Part shown: positions 37,901 to 48,900 of the stretch, piece by piece
How positions within the stretch are numbered: position 1 is the first letter of the stretch
How the letters are laid out: every line of letters starts with the position of its first letter
DNA from: Bimastos eiseni
Lineage: Eukaryota > Annelida > Clitellata > Crassiclitellata > Lumbricidae
Reading direction: 5' to 3'
Length of the DNA stretch: 64,000 nt
NCBI GenBank assembly: GCA_959347315.1
Contig: OY365815.1
Coordinates: 15,801,823-15,865,822, forward strand
Position numbers and translations under genes: made by a program
Notes under the pieces: model-generated
What the model was told of the DNA's origin: nothing
Database searches by the model: none
The model's input: only the letters and a program-made list of their open reading frames with translations

Positions 37901-40900
37901 TTTTGAAGAAGATCAATGAGTTTAAAACCGTTCAGACACTTCACAAAGTACACAGATGACGTCAAATATTATATGTGAGGAGCTTCTGCGGCTGAAACTT
38001 CCGCCTTTCAACACATGAAAAGACTTCTGAAGCCAAAACGACACCAACCTTTATCCTGACCCTAAACGATCCCCACGATGCTAATCCTGACCCATAACGA
38101 CCCTCGCCATGCTTTACCTGACCCATACCGACCCTCGCCATGCTTTACCTGACCTTTACTGACCCTCACTGCCATACTAAAAATGTTAGGTGTTTTTAAT
38201 AGTACGCATGTGCTAAAGGTTGTGCCTGCGCAGAGGTCTTCATGCTAAATTTTTGATGGGTTCGGCCGTTGAAGTAACATTTTTGTTTGCGTTGCTGCCG
38301 AACTCTCGGCCGCAGAAGATTTGTCTTAAATATATAGCCTACCGTTATACAGTTCATGCAGTCGTGATAATTGGAGACTCAGTCAGCAGGAATAAAACTC
38401 TAGCATTAAGTGTAAAACGCATGTAAAACCATCCAATTTGCAGAAATTCCTCATAAGACGGCATATTTACTTAGCTAAGCCATAAAGATTACGACAACAA
38501 AAATGTCAACACAAGAACGGGAAAGTCTTTACCCCATTTTCAATTCCAAATACGATGTCCTGCTTGTCTTTGTCTGAGACAGCCGGCAAGTCAACAATAG
38601 TACCAGGTAGATTGCATCCCTTCTTACTGCCAAGAGCTCCACCAAATTCCACCTCACATTTTAAAAAGCCGGGACCTATGTGACACAACAACGCAAAACA
38701 ACACACAGAAATTTATTCGAGGAGACACAGTACAGGCGTCCTTTCATAATTCATGGAAAGTTTATTGATTCTAAGGACAGTTCTGATTGGAAAAATTGAA
38801 GGAAATAAAGTCATGAATGACCAAAAGAAACTCTGAAGTGCAATGAACAGAGGCATCAGATGGAGCTTGAAAGCAGTCAGGTAGTAAGTGACTCCTGTGC
38901 GGCATGGTGGCCAATTGGTTAGAGACGTCGGCCCGTAACGCTCAGTGTGTGGGTTCAACTGTCATCCGAGGTGTTACCGTGTAGGGACCTTGAGCAAGTC
39001 CTTCGCGCATTACAACTGCAGTTGCACCATCGAGACAGGTGTGCACTTCTGAACTAAACTGTAAGAAGGGCGATATGAAGTAACTGTTGTATTGTATTGT
39101 ATTACAAAATGACCACAGTGGTAATAGCCTAATATGAGAGTCCGAAGACAAGCAATTTCCTAAAAATTGAACCATATATAGGCCTAATCGCTACCTTGTA
39201 CATTATAACAGTGCTGTAGATGTACATAGGGGCCTAAACAAGATTAGGCTAGATTTTGCATCATGAAACCCACAAGCAAGTAAAAGCAACTCGGACAAGA
39301 GAAAGCAACATGGAAAAAATGTGACAATAAACCTTACCCAATGACGAAGATCTCTTATCAGGAACCACCATAAATATGTAAGAGCTATTGCTCCAAAATC
39401 CAGGGACTTTTATACTTATAGATCACTCCTATAATTAGTTGCATTGAAGCAGCAACCATTGATGAATGTGATAACTGAGCATAAAAATTTTAAAGACAAT
39501 AAACCTTTTTCTTTAACAATCAGCGACATATTGCCATCTTCGATAAGGATTTTCTTGCCAGGAACCATCACATTCGCAATGTTTTTGTAGTCAAGCCAGA
39601 TAGTACTTTCATCACAGGCCTCTTTGTACTTATCGTCCGTTGTCACAGTTACTGGACGACCACGCACCAACTGCACTTCTTCGTTCACACCCTAACAATA
39701 TAAAGTGATTAATTTATTTATACAGTTTAGTGAGAAAAAATAAATATGTACGCAGTATTTTGCCAATCTAGAAAGTCAATCCTAGTGTCAATGATAAAAC
39801 CAAAAAGGACCACATGAAGACACTCATCTGAACTGTCACAAAGACACCCAATCACCATATCTTTATATAACACGTCTAACCCTTGCACCTCAATGGGGTC
39901 CCCAGGACTCCTTGAAAGCTCTAACAGAGAGCAACTTTTTGGGTACCTACAGTCAGTTGTCCAAAGAAGTGCTAATAAGGAGCCAACACAAAACAAGCCT
40001 TCTGCAAACATGCGTGTTTAGTAGCATGCTATATGGTTGCGAAACATGAGTAGTAGCAAAGTACATAGAAAGGAGAATTTTGACATTTGAGAGAAAATGT
40101 TACAGGAAAATATTAAGAATAGGCTGGAAACAAAAGGTCAGCAATGTAGAACTGTACAGAAGAATACAACCAAAAGAAAATCTAATGCAAAAAGTAATTA
40201 AAAGAAAGTTAGGTTTGTTTGGCCATATATGCAGAATGAGCGATGATAGAAAAATCAAAACGTTGTTCGGAAGAATAGATGGAAAGAATAAAAGGGGACA
40301 TCCTCACAAAGAACGGCTAGACGATATAGGGGAATGGGGAAATAAGCGGATTCAAGAACTGGCACGTATTGCACAGGACAAACAACAGTGGAAAGTCACG
40401 ACGAAGTGGGCATCGGACATCTAGGGGCGTTGTGCCCAGGATTAATGGTGATCATGATGATGATGACATATAACACAGTGTGCAAATGTCCATTCTTTAA
40501 TTAAGAAAACTGATACTAAAATAAATAAAAAAACCCAAAGTTTTTATTAAAGCCAAATAATGTGCATTTCCATACCTGATTTTTTTACTGAAAGGTACCT
40601 CGATTATTGTGTTAACACCAAGAAAGCCATACTTATAGGTATGTATGAGGAAGCAATGGAAATAAATAAATTATGCATAACATTGTCAAACTCGGAAAGT
40701 CAAGCGCAACACTACATTTCTTCTTAGCCTCTTCTCTGTTTATCTCTCTTACTGCTTTGTCTGTCTCTGTCTGATTGCTCTGTCTGTCTGCCTGTCTGTC
40801 TGCCTGTCTGTCTGCCTGTCTGTCTGCCTGTCTGTCTGCCTGTCTGTCTGCTTTGTCTGTCTCTGTATGAACAACTTTTCCAGGGTCACAACAAGAAGTC

Positions 40901-41617
40901 CACTCACAGATTCAAGCCTTCACACATAAAGTTCAATTACAGACCAATCGATCAACAAATTTTAGCACTGTTCCTGGTGTTCTACTACTTATTGTGAACC
41001 AGCAGCACCACAGTCAACAAAATTAGGGATGGGATCCGAAACTCGGTTCGGAACTCGGCTCGGCCTGAGTTTCGCAGTACTTGGCATTACTCGGACATAC
41101 AATGGGTCTGAGTATAAATCTTTCCTATTTTCTGCTTTGAGTCGAAAATCGGATCTATTAATTTACAAAGGACAATCAACCTAACTAAGAACCCAAGTAG
41201 GCCTACTGTTGTTATTATTAATGCTTATTCGTAACAACTTCCTAGTGTAAACTAAAGCCAAACAAAAAATAATAATAAAAGTTTTGCAAACTGCCAAACT
41301 AAAAATCAAGAGAATGAGACTTTTTTAAACATTCGAAACAAAATAGATCTCGCAATACTCAGTATTCGGACTTGGCAAGAAATTCATCTTCGTATCATAC
41401 CTAAACAAAATGCCATTCTATCAGTTTCACAGCTATGCTAAAACATACGGTTTTTATGACGCCTGTCCTTATCTCCGGTCCTTTGGTATCGAGAGCAATT
41501 GCAAGAGGAACTGACTGATTTTCGGCTGCAGTTCTCGCATTGTCCACTGTCTTCTTGTGATACTGGAAAGGAAAAAACAGTATGGGAATTTAAGTGGGTC
41601 CTAGCTCTTTCTCAGTT

Positions 41618-41665
<48 letters not shown>

Positions 41666-44337
41666 AAACACCACAATGGCCCATACATACATCAATTTAT
41701 CTAAACGACAATAAACTGTACTTATTGGTTATAAAATACCCTAAACATCATATGCATATACTTGCAATTGAATGAATGTATGCCTGTGTCTGCATATATG
41801 TATGTACATTGTTAGATGTTAGGCCTATGTTTTGCTCTTCTCTAACTATCTAACATAGACTGTATAGACATAATGACTCTAATGAGCACCATTTGAAATC
41901 AGTAGAGCTCTATCAGGCGTCAGTGGCTAGGCATTGTACAGAAAAGCCAAAAGGCATCTCTGGAGGTGGAAAAGTGAGAGGGCTAGTAATTCCAGAAGCA
42001 GGGGCTGCGGAAGACAATTCCCAAGCTGAGGTCTAAACATAGGCGTAGCTCATGGACTTGGCCATAGCATAGCACATACGCAGGACAACCATTAGGCCGC
42101 AAGTGGTAGAGGCCATCACGGGTAAAGAGGAAACCAGAATTCTGAAAAACGTCAGGTATACGTCAGGGCAGTGATGCAACACCCTGGCGAGGCAGTTTGT
42201 CGTCTAGAAATCCACACGCAAAGTGCAAGCAATCACAATAGCAAATGTTGATCTTGAATTCCTATAAATTTCTGTCTTTGAGTAAGACCATCGCATTAGA
42301 TGCCTTTTACATTAGATCATTTTCCATGACAAACTTATATAAATATTTGCTACTCCACTGCAATGATTGCTAACCTCATAAGAGCCATGAGAAAAGTTCA
42401 TTCTAGCCACACACATTCCTGCTGCAATCATTTTTTCAAGAACATCAACAGACTGAGTAGATGGTCCTAGAAATACAAGTAATTATGATCATGAAAAATA
42501 AAGCATACCTCACAGATTTATAGAGTAGTTCACTGTAATTTTCTCGATTTAGCTACCGAGATGACTACACAGATGACTGCAAACAAGGGGTATATGAGGG
42601 GTTAATAAATGGCACCGTTGGTATATTCACAATAGCCTTTGTATAAATTATGTGTGGCTATCTCTTCATTTGCTCACTGGTAAATGTAACTTATAATTCT
42701 CAACAAACTCCAACCTCCTCTGTAGATCAACAGGAAGAATTTTAAAAAGTAGGGTCTACTTAACAGAGGTGTTTTCTACAATTACATTGCATGATGCTTT
42801 ATAAATAATAGACCTACATAACTACATGTCCATTATAACTATTATTTTGGATACATGTCCAGTTGTTCACATGTAAACAGACACATGCCTATTTCTACAG
42901 GCAATTTTACTCATTTGATGAGTAAAAGAATTTGAATGTACATCCAATCCCCTTTAAGATCCAAAAGTATTGTTTAGAATTTAGTGCTTACTCTTCTGTA
43001 AAGTGTTGAAGCCCAAACTAACAGTAACCAATGCAGATATCACATTAGGCCTACATGGTTAAAATGCATACAAGTTCATGTGAAAATAAAGCCTACCTAT
43101 TGTACAGACAATGTTAGTCATTCGATGGGGTGACGGATTGGAATCGATGTCTAAGGCACATATTGACTCCAGTCGTGTTCGAGCAAATGCTGCAGGAATC
43201 TGCTGTGGATATATTTTCTCTATCTATAATTTCCAAAACAAAGACACTAAAGAAGCAGCATAAGTATAAGGGCATACATCTTGAAGCCTATGACCAGGTT
43301 GTGTCAATATCGTGACAATATGGTTCTGGTAACCCCAATGAAGCTAAGAACTGATGTGGATAAATAACTGAACTGAGTTTCTGTAAAAATATCAAAAAAC
43401 ATTGCCATAATCTCAAGAGTTACTATGACATTGGACTCTGAAACTAAAAATTATACCCTCAAGGTTTCTTTGTTACTTCAGAACTGCTGTAGATGTTCAC
43501 GACTATTGTCTGAATTATTGTGAAGAATTTGATCAAACAAATGTAAGAAAATTTTCTATTGCAATGATTAGATCATTTATAACCATCACCATATGTACAT
43601 CGTCATCTTATTCACTTTTCACTCTGTACCAAGTGAATGCAAACATTAAAAACCAATTAATATCAGTTATTGTTATTGAAATAGAAATTGGCTTGAAAAT
43701 AATTTGCTTACAGATATCTGTCGAAATACAATCTGACTTATATAATAACATGTCTAAATATTTCCTTAATCCAGTGTTCCTTAACTACATGCAGAGTGGT
43801 GCAGAGCATTGGCAGCACCTATAAGAGAGCCTTCAACCTGCTCCAGGGGCATAGGAGCTGCAGGATTGCAGATTTGGTGAATGAAAATCTACTATTTTAA
43901 AAACTTGGAGCATTGCATCACCATACACTAAGTATAGTGATGAAGTCCTAGCACTGTGCGTGAACTGTGAATATAAAAAGCCATCACTAAAATAAAGAAC
44001 TAACCATTATACAAAAAAAATTAAGGTCGTTTGCAACTGACTGGATAACTAACTCTTACTACATAGTAACCACAGACTTAACAAATGCAGTGACCAACCA
44101 TGGAAAACACCCAGCCGTGTAGCAACACCTCCAAAGAAATTCCAACAACACCATCACACCAGGTTCTAGGATTTACACTCAAATGCCATCAATAGTCAGT
44201 TCCTACACACTATAAGGTCCACAGCACATCCTTGAGGAAGTGTAAAGGTTATATTAGAGCACAATAATTTATTTGTCAACTAATGTATGACATAAGATAA
44301 GAATATATTAGCTTACCCCGTGTGACTTGCCAGCCAT
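31928..44337 (-). CDS. PKM/PKLR-like (pyk): Pyruvate kinase, complete, 12 coding exons, 519 aa
   Basis: Transfers phosphate from phosphoenolpyruvate to ADP, the last step of glycolysis; cytosolic homotetramer. Exons: 44337-44317, 43202-43097, 42466-42375, 41562-41449, 39691-39505, 38675-38533, 37646-37519, 36203-36053, 35139-34987, 34026-33860, 33145-33024, 32103-31928. All junctions keep phase and the total matches the family (human PKM 531 aa). Visible active-site signatures: VARMNFSHG (Arg64, Asn66, Ser68), [12 protein letters not shown] (Asp98, Thr99), ILSKIE (Lys255, Glu257), VARGDLG (Asp281), VICATQ (Thr313), MLSGETAKG. In the C-terminal regulatory domain, the Trp and Arg that contact fructose-1,6-bisphosphate in vertebrate enzymes appear conserved ([13 protein letters not shown]), but the Lys of TKSGR is Val here (SVSGR). 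The C-terminus HIPKK is divergent. Confidence 0.95.
33270..33375 (+). mobile_element. Possible decayed tRNA-like SINE head
   Basis: TGGTAGCATGCTCGG (A-box-like), followed after 20 bases by GTCAGTTCACACC (weak B-box-like), in a pyruvate kinase intron. It does not match the main SINE family here. Only the promoter-like spacing supports it. Confidence 0.3.
34160..34765 (-). mobile_element. CR1/L2-like LINE reverse transcriptase remnant
   Basis: Minus-strand reading gives [15 protein letters not shown], then after a frameshift [19 protein letters not shown], and further on [19 protein letters not shown]. These three blocks, in this order, are the hallmark C-terminal part of CR1-clade reverse transcriptase ORFs. 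Frameshifts and stops show it is dead. It lies in pyruvate kinase intron 9, in the same orientation as the gene. Confidence 0.8.
34774..34925. repeat. Dispersed 150-bp repeat, copy 1
   Basis: Shares GGTTCTAGGATTTACACTCA, then ATGCCATCAAT and CATCCTTGAGGAAGT, with the segment at 44,124-44,266 in the same orientation. Both copies are in pyruvate kinase introns. It could be the 3' end of a retrotransposon; the adjacent LINE remnant makes that plausible for this copy. Confidence 0.75.
36485..37261. mobile_element. hAT-like non-autonomous element family 1, copy 1 (777 bp)
   Basis: Ends TAGAGCTGTACCGAT and ATCGGTACAGCACTA are inverted repeats. An exact 8-bp target duplication ATATGCAC flanks it (36,477-36,484 and 37,262-37,269). 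The ends are rich in CCGAT/ATCGG words. The interior is non-coding. It lies in pyruvate kinase intron 7. A second copy in the opposite orientation is at 55,942-56,680. Confidence 0.95.
37983..38318. mobile_element. Small inverted-repeat element with 31-bp minisatellite core
   Basis: Ends CTTCTGCGGCTGAAACTTCC and the mirror of CTTCTGCGGCCGAGAGTTC form an imperfect inverted repeat. The centre (about 38,045-38,165) holds about four 31-bp units containing ACCCTCGCCATGCTTTACCT. These are the reverse complement of the minisatellite at 57,712-58,083. No target duplication was seen. Confidence 0.65.
38899..39108 (+). mobile_element. tRNA-derived SINE, copy 3
   Basis: Head GGCATGGTGGCCAATTGGTT then TCGGCCCGTAACGCTCAGTG. 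The body has GTAGGGACCTTGAGCAAGTC and TGTGCACTTCTGA. The tail is a TTGTATTGTATTGTATT repeat, suggesting a pentameric 3' tail. It lies in a pyruvate kinase intron, antisense to the gene. Confidence 0.88.
39990..40470 (+). mobile_element. LINE 3' end with reverse-transcriptase C-terminus
   Basis: Reads [11 protein letters not shown], a stop in place of the usual Trp, then [49 protein letters not shown] and [13 protein letters not shown] to a stop at 40,424. This is the standard C-terminal block order of a non-LTR retrotransposon ORF2. The ATGATGATGATGA-type tail at about 40,450-40,468 marks the 3' terminus. It is 5'-truncated. It lies in pyruvate kinase intron 4, opposite in strand to the gene. 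Confidence 0.82.
40778..40863. repeat. (TGTCTGCC)n-type microsatellite
   Basis: An 8-bp unit TGTCTGCC/TGTCTGTC repeated about ten times in pyruvate kinase intron 4. Confidence 0.9.
41024..41403. mobile_element. hAT-like non-autonomous element family 2 (380 bp)
   Basis: Begins TAGGGATGGGATCCGAA and ends with the imperfect mirror TTCGTATCATACCTA. An exact 8-bp target duplication AACAAAAT flanks it (41,016-41,023 and 41,404-41,411). Sub-terminal CTCGG/CTCGGAC words are repeated. It lies in pyruvate kinase intron 4; its edge is 45 bp from the donor of exon 4. Confidence 0.9.
41621..41663. repeat. (TA)n microsatellite, 43 bp
   Basis: Uninterrupted AT dinucleotide run in pyruvate kinase intron 3. 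Confidence 0.97.
44124..44266. repeat. Dispersed 150-bp repeat, copy 2
   Basis: Second copy of the repeat at 34,774-34,925, lying 50 bp from the first coding exon of pyruvate kinase. It shares CACACCAGGTTCTAGGATTT and AAAGGTTAT blocks. Differences are scattered substitutions and small indels. Confidence 0.75.
44317..44337 (-). CDS. First coding exon of pyruvate kinase (7 codons)
   Basis: ATG follows an acceptor directly (TGTTTTAG/ATG), encodes MAGKSHG, and ends at donor GGG/GTAAGC. A start codon immediately after a splice acceptor implies at least one upstream non-coding exon. That exon, and therefore the promoter, must lie above 44,337, probably in the 44.4-45.9 kb gap shared with the S21 gene. 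The exon was placed because it gives the expected phase 0 into [18 protein letters not shown]. Confidence 0.75.
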
Positions 44338-45993
44338 CTAAAACAGTAAGTCTATAGTGATAAAAACTCATCAACATAAAAACAAGCTCTTTATGGCAAA
44401 TGCTGGGAAAGTGTTCCCAGTGTTTACTGTTAGGGATTATATTACAATGCTAGACATGTGCACAATATATAATATGTAATTAATACAAACATACTTGAGT
44501 TATAGTTTTCGGTGTCACGGCTTCTCTTCACTTTGCTCAATTATTGATACACCTTTACCAATTTATTCATAGATTGTGGACAAAATAACTCAGGCCAATT
44601 ACCTCAGAAAATGAAATTGAATCTAGACCAACAGAAATTCTGGAAAGATCAGCCCTCTTAATAGCTTTGTATTATAGATGGGCTACTTTCCAGAGGTTTA
44701 AATATATGCAATATGGCATATATTCTTCTTTTAAGTTGGCAAATGCAAATTTCATAATTTATTAATTTAATTTATTAGACAATTAGACCTATACCATACG
44801 ATATTACGCTACAATACGATACAATGCAAATCAGCTCAGAGAGAAGTAAAATACTATCAAATAATAATACTATTTAGACTAGAAACTTTTTGATATGATC
44901 ATATTATTTTATCAACAAGTTTTCTAGTCTAAATTCATGCCATTGTTAAAGAAAGTTTGTGGCATTAATAAATTCCTAGTCTAAATAAACACAGACTTTG
45001 AAAAAAACTACGATGAATCATTGTTAAAAATGTTACGGATGATATTTTCGTTTTAAAAATACCCTTCATCGCCTGTAATTATGTTTTCACAAATAAAATC
45101 AGCCGTTACAAGCGTCTTCCATTCGTCGCTCAGCACGATCTTCAATCGTATTGTATCTGTTCTATCTACGCTGGTTCTTTGCTCGAGTTGGCCTAATAAT
45201 GATGACCGACGTTCTGTGATATAAATTATGCGCTAGTTTACCATATTCCTGACTTACTGACTAAATGATATAAATATTATTGGAATACGCACATTTGCCA
45301 AAGGAATTGGGTGGATAAACTGGTGTGCTACATGCGGACAAATGTCAAATGCGGACACTGTTAAGCACGCCATATATGCGGTCGCTCTTTATGGACGGAC
45401 CTCAAAGACCTCAACCATTTATAATCGTAGTTTTCTTCTGAAGTTACGTCTTCGGCTTCACCAGCTCACCTCTACGCCATTTGTTTTCAGCAGAAGTGCA
45501 AAAACCAATACTAAACAAATGAAAAGTTGTTTTTTGTTTTTTTGTTCTATTTTGCTTTTTTGTTTTTAGTTTTCCTTTGGATCTTGTCACAAAAGTTTTG
45601 TTATACAAAACATCAAAGACAGCATAAAAAGGCTACTACTTGCTTATATAATTAATTTACCTTGATTTCCGACTAAATAACACACAATTAGTAATATAAA
45701 TAGTAATATCAATAAATTAAAAAATATTATGAACTAAATTAAAAAAAACAAAAAATTGCCATTTACCAAAAAACCAACATGATTGCAGTCCTGGTTTTCA
45801 CTTTCATGCCCACAGATGACAGATTAACCATTTTCTGTCCCACCATACCTTGTGAGTTCTTTGCTCACGCTCTGGCTCGTTGACTAACTTATTCTTTCCG
45901 GTTTCCGCCGTGTTCCGTTTGGTGGATATTTGAAGACGAAGTAAATTCGATTCGATTTTTGTGGCAGTATCTTAGTTATCTTCCCAAAAGAAA
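44338..45993. other. Divergent intergenic region between pyruvate kinase and RPS21
   Basis: 1.66 kb of AT-rich DNA between two genes reading away from each other. It should contain the non-coding first exon(s) of pyruvate kinase and the S21 promoter. An imperfect palindrome lies at 44,872-44,934 (arms ATTTAGACTAGAAAC and its mirror around ATATGATCATAT), with a third arm copy at about 44,980. No other gene is seen. Confidence 0.6.
45894..45905 (+). promoter_or_regulatory. Candidate 5'-TOP start region of RPS21
   Basis: A C followed by a pyrimidine run, CTTTCC (45,894-45,899), in a CTTTCCGGTTTCC context 100 bp ahead of the S21 start codon. Ribosomal protein mRNAs usually begin with such a tract, which places them under growth-dependent translational control. 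The true start site is not visible from sequence alone. Confidence 0.35.
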
Positions 45994-48900
45994 ATGCAGA
46001 ACGACGCTGGAGAATACGTTGACATGTACATCCCTCGTAAATGGTATACAATTTTTAGTAAAACTGCTTTATGTGCTAGAATAGGTGATGTATAGGCGAC
46101 CATGTGCTCAGTCGGTCGCCATTTTGATTAAGTGCGATCATCTATGCTCAGTAAACTATAATTTTTATATCTGGGAGTGTCGTCTATATCAATTGGGTAC
46201 TCAATATAGTATATTTATCATTTTTCGCCTATCATAATTTCTTCCCTCGTGATCTGTACTGCATGTTCCCAACAGCAGCTGGCGCTAAATAAATGAATAA
46301 TCTGTGGCCGAAAATTCGGCCGCAATATAGACGAAAATGTACACAGTTCCTCGGATGTCGGTGCTTGTGCACTGTTATATTCACATATATTCTTTTGATG
46401 TGCATTGTGAATTTGTGAGGGATGGTTGAGGTCAGGTTAGGCATTGTGAATTCAGTTGGGTGAAGGTTAGGGGGGGTTGGTATAATGCGAACCACGAACC
46501 GGTAAAACGCGAACCAAAATGTGAACCATAGGTGCGAACTTACCAGGTTAAGGCATCGTGAGGGTCGGCATTGTGAGGGTCAGTTAGGGTTAGGATTAGG
46601 GTTATTGTAGTTAATAGATAAGGCTCAGGGTCATAGCTAGTATCGTTAACAGGTAATTGCCGAAAAATGTTGGCCGCATGAATAAAAATATAAATGGCAA
46701 CCATAGGCGCGAACCGGTCACGTGACTTTTGGCAGCCAATCGAAAACAAGTAAGCAAACGGTTCGCATTTTACCAGTTCGTGGTTAGCATTTTACCCACA
46801 CCCAAGGTTAGGCGTCGTTATGGTTAAGCTTAGCTTGGCTGTTAGATATACACAACAAGCATCGGCCACAGAATGACGGGTGTAGGTAAAATGCGAACCA
46901 GTAAAATACGATCCATTTGCGAACTTGTTTTTGATTGGCTGCCAAAAGTCACGTGACAGGTTCGCACCTATTTTTGCCATTTATATTTTTATTCATGTGA
47001 CCAAAGGTTTTTGGCTATTATTAATAAACGATACTAATCTTGACCCTGAACCCTATCTCTCACCTAAACTAATCGTAACCCTAACCGATCCTCACGATGC
47101 CCACCCTGACCCTAACGTCTATGGTTTGTGTTTTACCGGTTTGCGGTTCGTATTTTGCCAAGAGCCCAGAATGACAGGATATTGAACCGCAGAAGCACCG
47201 CACAAAGAAATGTGGCCAGTAAGATTGTGGCATCTAGTTCCCAATGAATGGCCATAGACAACAATTAGAATATAAGGTGTATTTTCTTCTCTGTACTAGC
47301 TTAATATTTCGATAAAGAGAGTATGTATATAAGCACTACAAATATGACAGAGCATTCATTCATTGTGGTGATGAATGCAAAGTGATTTAAGAACTAAATT
47401 TTGGGGGTCATATAACAGACAAGTAAAAAAAAATTGGCTGGCAAAGTTTTTAATTTTAAGCACTGTTTAGTCATGCATTAAAAATTGCATCTTGGTCAGC
47501 CAGATGGGTTATCACCATGATATCAAAAATCGTAAATGGTGTGATTGATTTTTCATAACACTGTTAAAACTATTTGAACTGTTGCAATGTTTCAGCTCTG
47601 CGAGCAACCGCATCATTTCGGCCAAAGATCATGCATCAATCCAGATCAACCTGGCAGAGGTTTGTTAAACAAAGCAAACTGTTAAATGTTTGTTAAGATT
47701 TTTTATGAGGATAAAGCCCTGGATAATAGTTTTTATTTTGGGTTGCCTGTTTCAAATTGGTGAATATGGTGCTAATACAATAGGATAATTCTTCTGCAGT
47801 CGATATTTGGACTGCAATAAAAAAAATTCTCCTGAAGACGTACACTTTTTGTGTTTGTGCTGCATTTGTCGCATGTGCACGGTTAGAAATACCATTTGTG
47901 TTTATCTACTGAGTTGAGTGCTCTACAAACTTCAGTTCAATTTCAACTAATTAATGTGCATAATTGTCATTTTTCATGTTTTCTGTGTGTGCATAAACTT
48001 GTCATCAATTGGCAGTATAGGAGCTTTGAAAGAGAGTATTGTATTATTATTGCTTCCAGTCACTTGTCAGTGACTTTCTCTAATGAGGTATCTTACTCCA
48101 GAGAGCCACATAATTCACCTTTGGTAATATTGTATTTGTTATTCATTTACTGTGTAAATCTGTTGCTATTGTCTTATATTTCTGACATTTATATTAAACC
48201 AATTCAGGTTGATACATCAACTGGTCGCATGACTGGTCAGAACAGAACATACGCCATCTGTGGAGACATTCGCCGAATGGTAAGCTAGATTGGCCTCAAC
48301 TTATTCTGAATTCTGTTTCAGTATATTGGAAATTTGACTGAGCCTGTGTACAAATAGTAATATCTTTGTTACTCCAGCATCCAAACAATCAAATAAGGGC
48401 AACAAGCTTATTCACAAAATGAATGAAGCCGTTTGGGTATAGAACCAAATGTCAAGTTGATTGATTTACATGGTTAATATTAATATTGTTTGAAATTGAA
48501 GTGTCATGAAAGCTATTCAAAACGAGCTATCTGGATTGGTTCTGCTTGTTTTGAGGTACTGCATATGAGACTGTAATATTTGTGTAATGTATTTCATATA
48601 AACCTACATTTGTAAATACCTATGGTATTAATATTATGATAGAAGAGATTGTTGCTCAATCTGTCTGTCACTCTGTAGCGTGTCGCTATTTTCAATGTCC
48701 TTGATACGGTGTCACAAACATCGTGCACGATGTGCTGAGTAGCACATGCTTTGGTTGAAGGCCACAGCACCATGAGATGCGCTTTGCATCACCCTTGACT
48801 AGAGAACCACAGCACTATGCAATGTATTTTGTTAGCAATTATTTGCAAGTGACAAAGTACACCATGCATGTGGTAGGATGTTTTTTTAATCATGTCAAAA

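Noticed and set aside
39727..40011. 94-codon minus-strand frame before the LINE tail
   Set aside because: It overlaps the antisense of LINE-derived sequence and an intron of pyruvate kinase and matches no family I know.
46540..47185. Two similar 69- and 86-codon frames (both beginning MF-IGCQKSRDRFAP)
   Set aside because: They are alike only because they lie in inverted copies of the same short transposon. The reading crosses terminal repeats and TTAGGG-like satellite and has no protein character.
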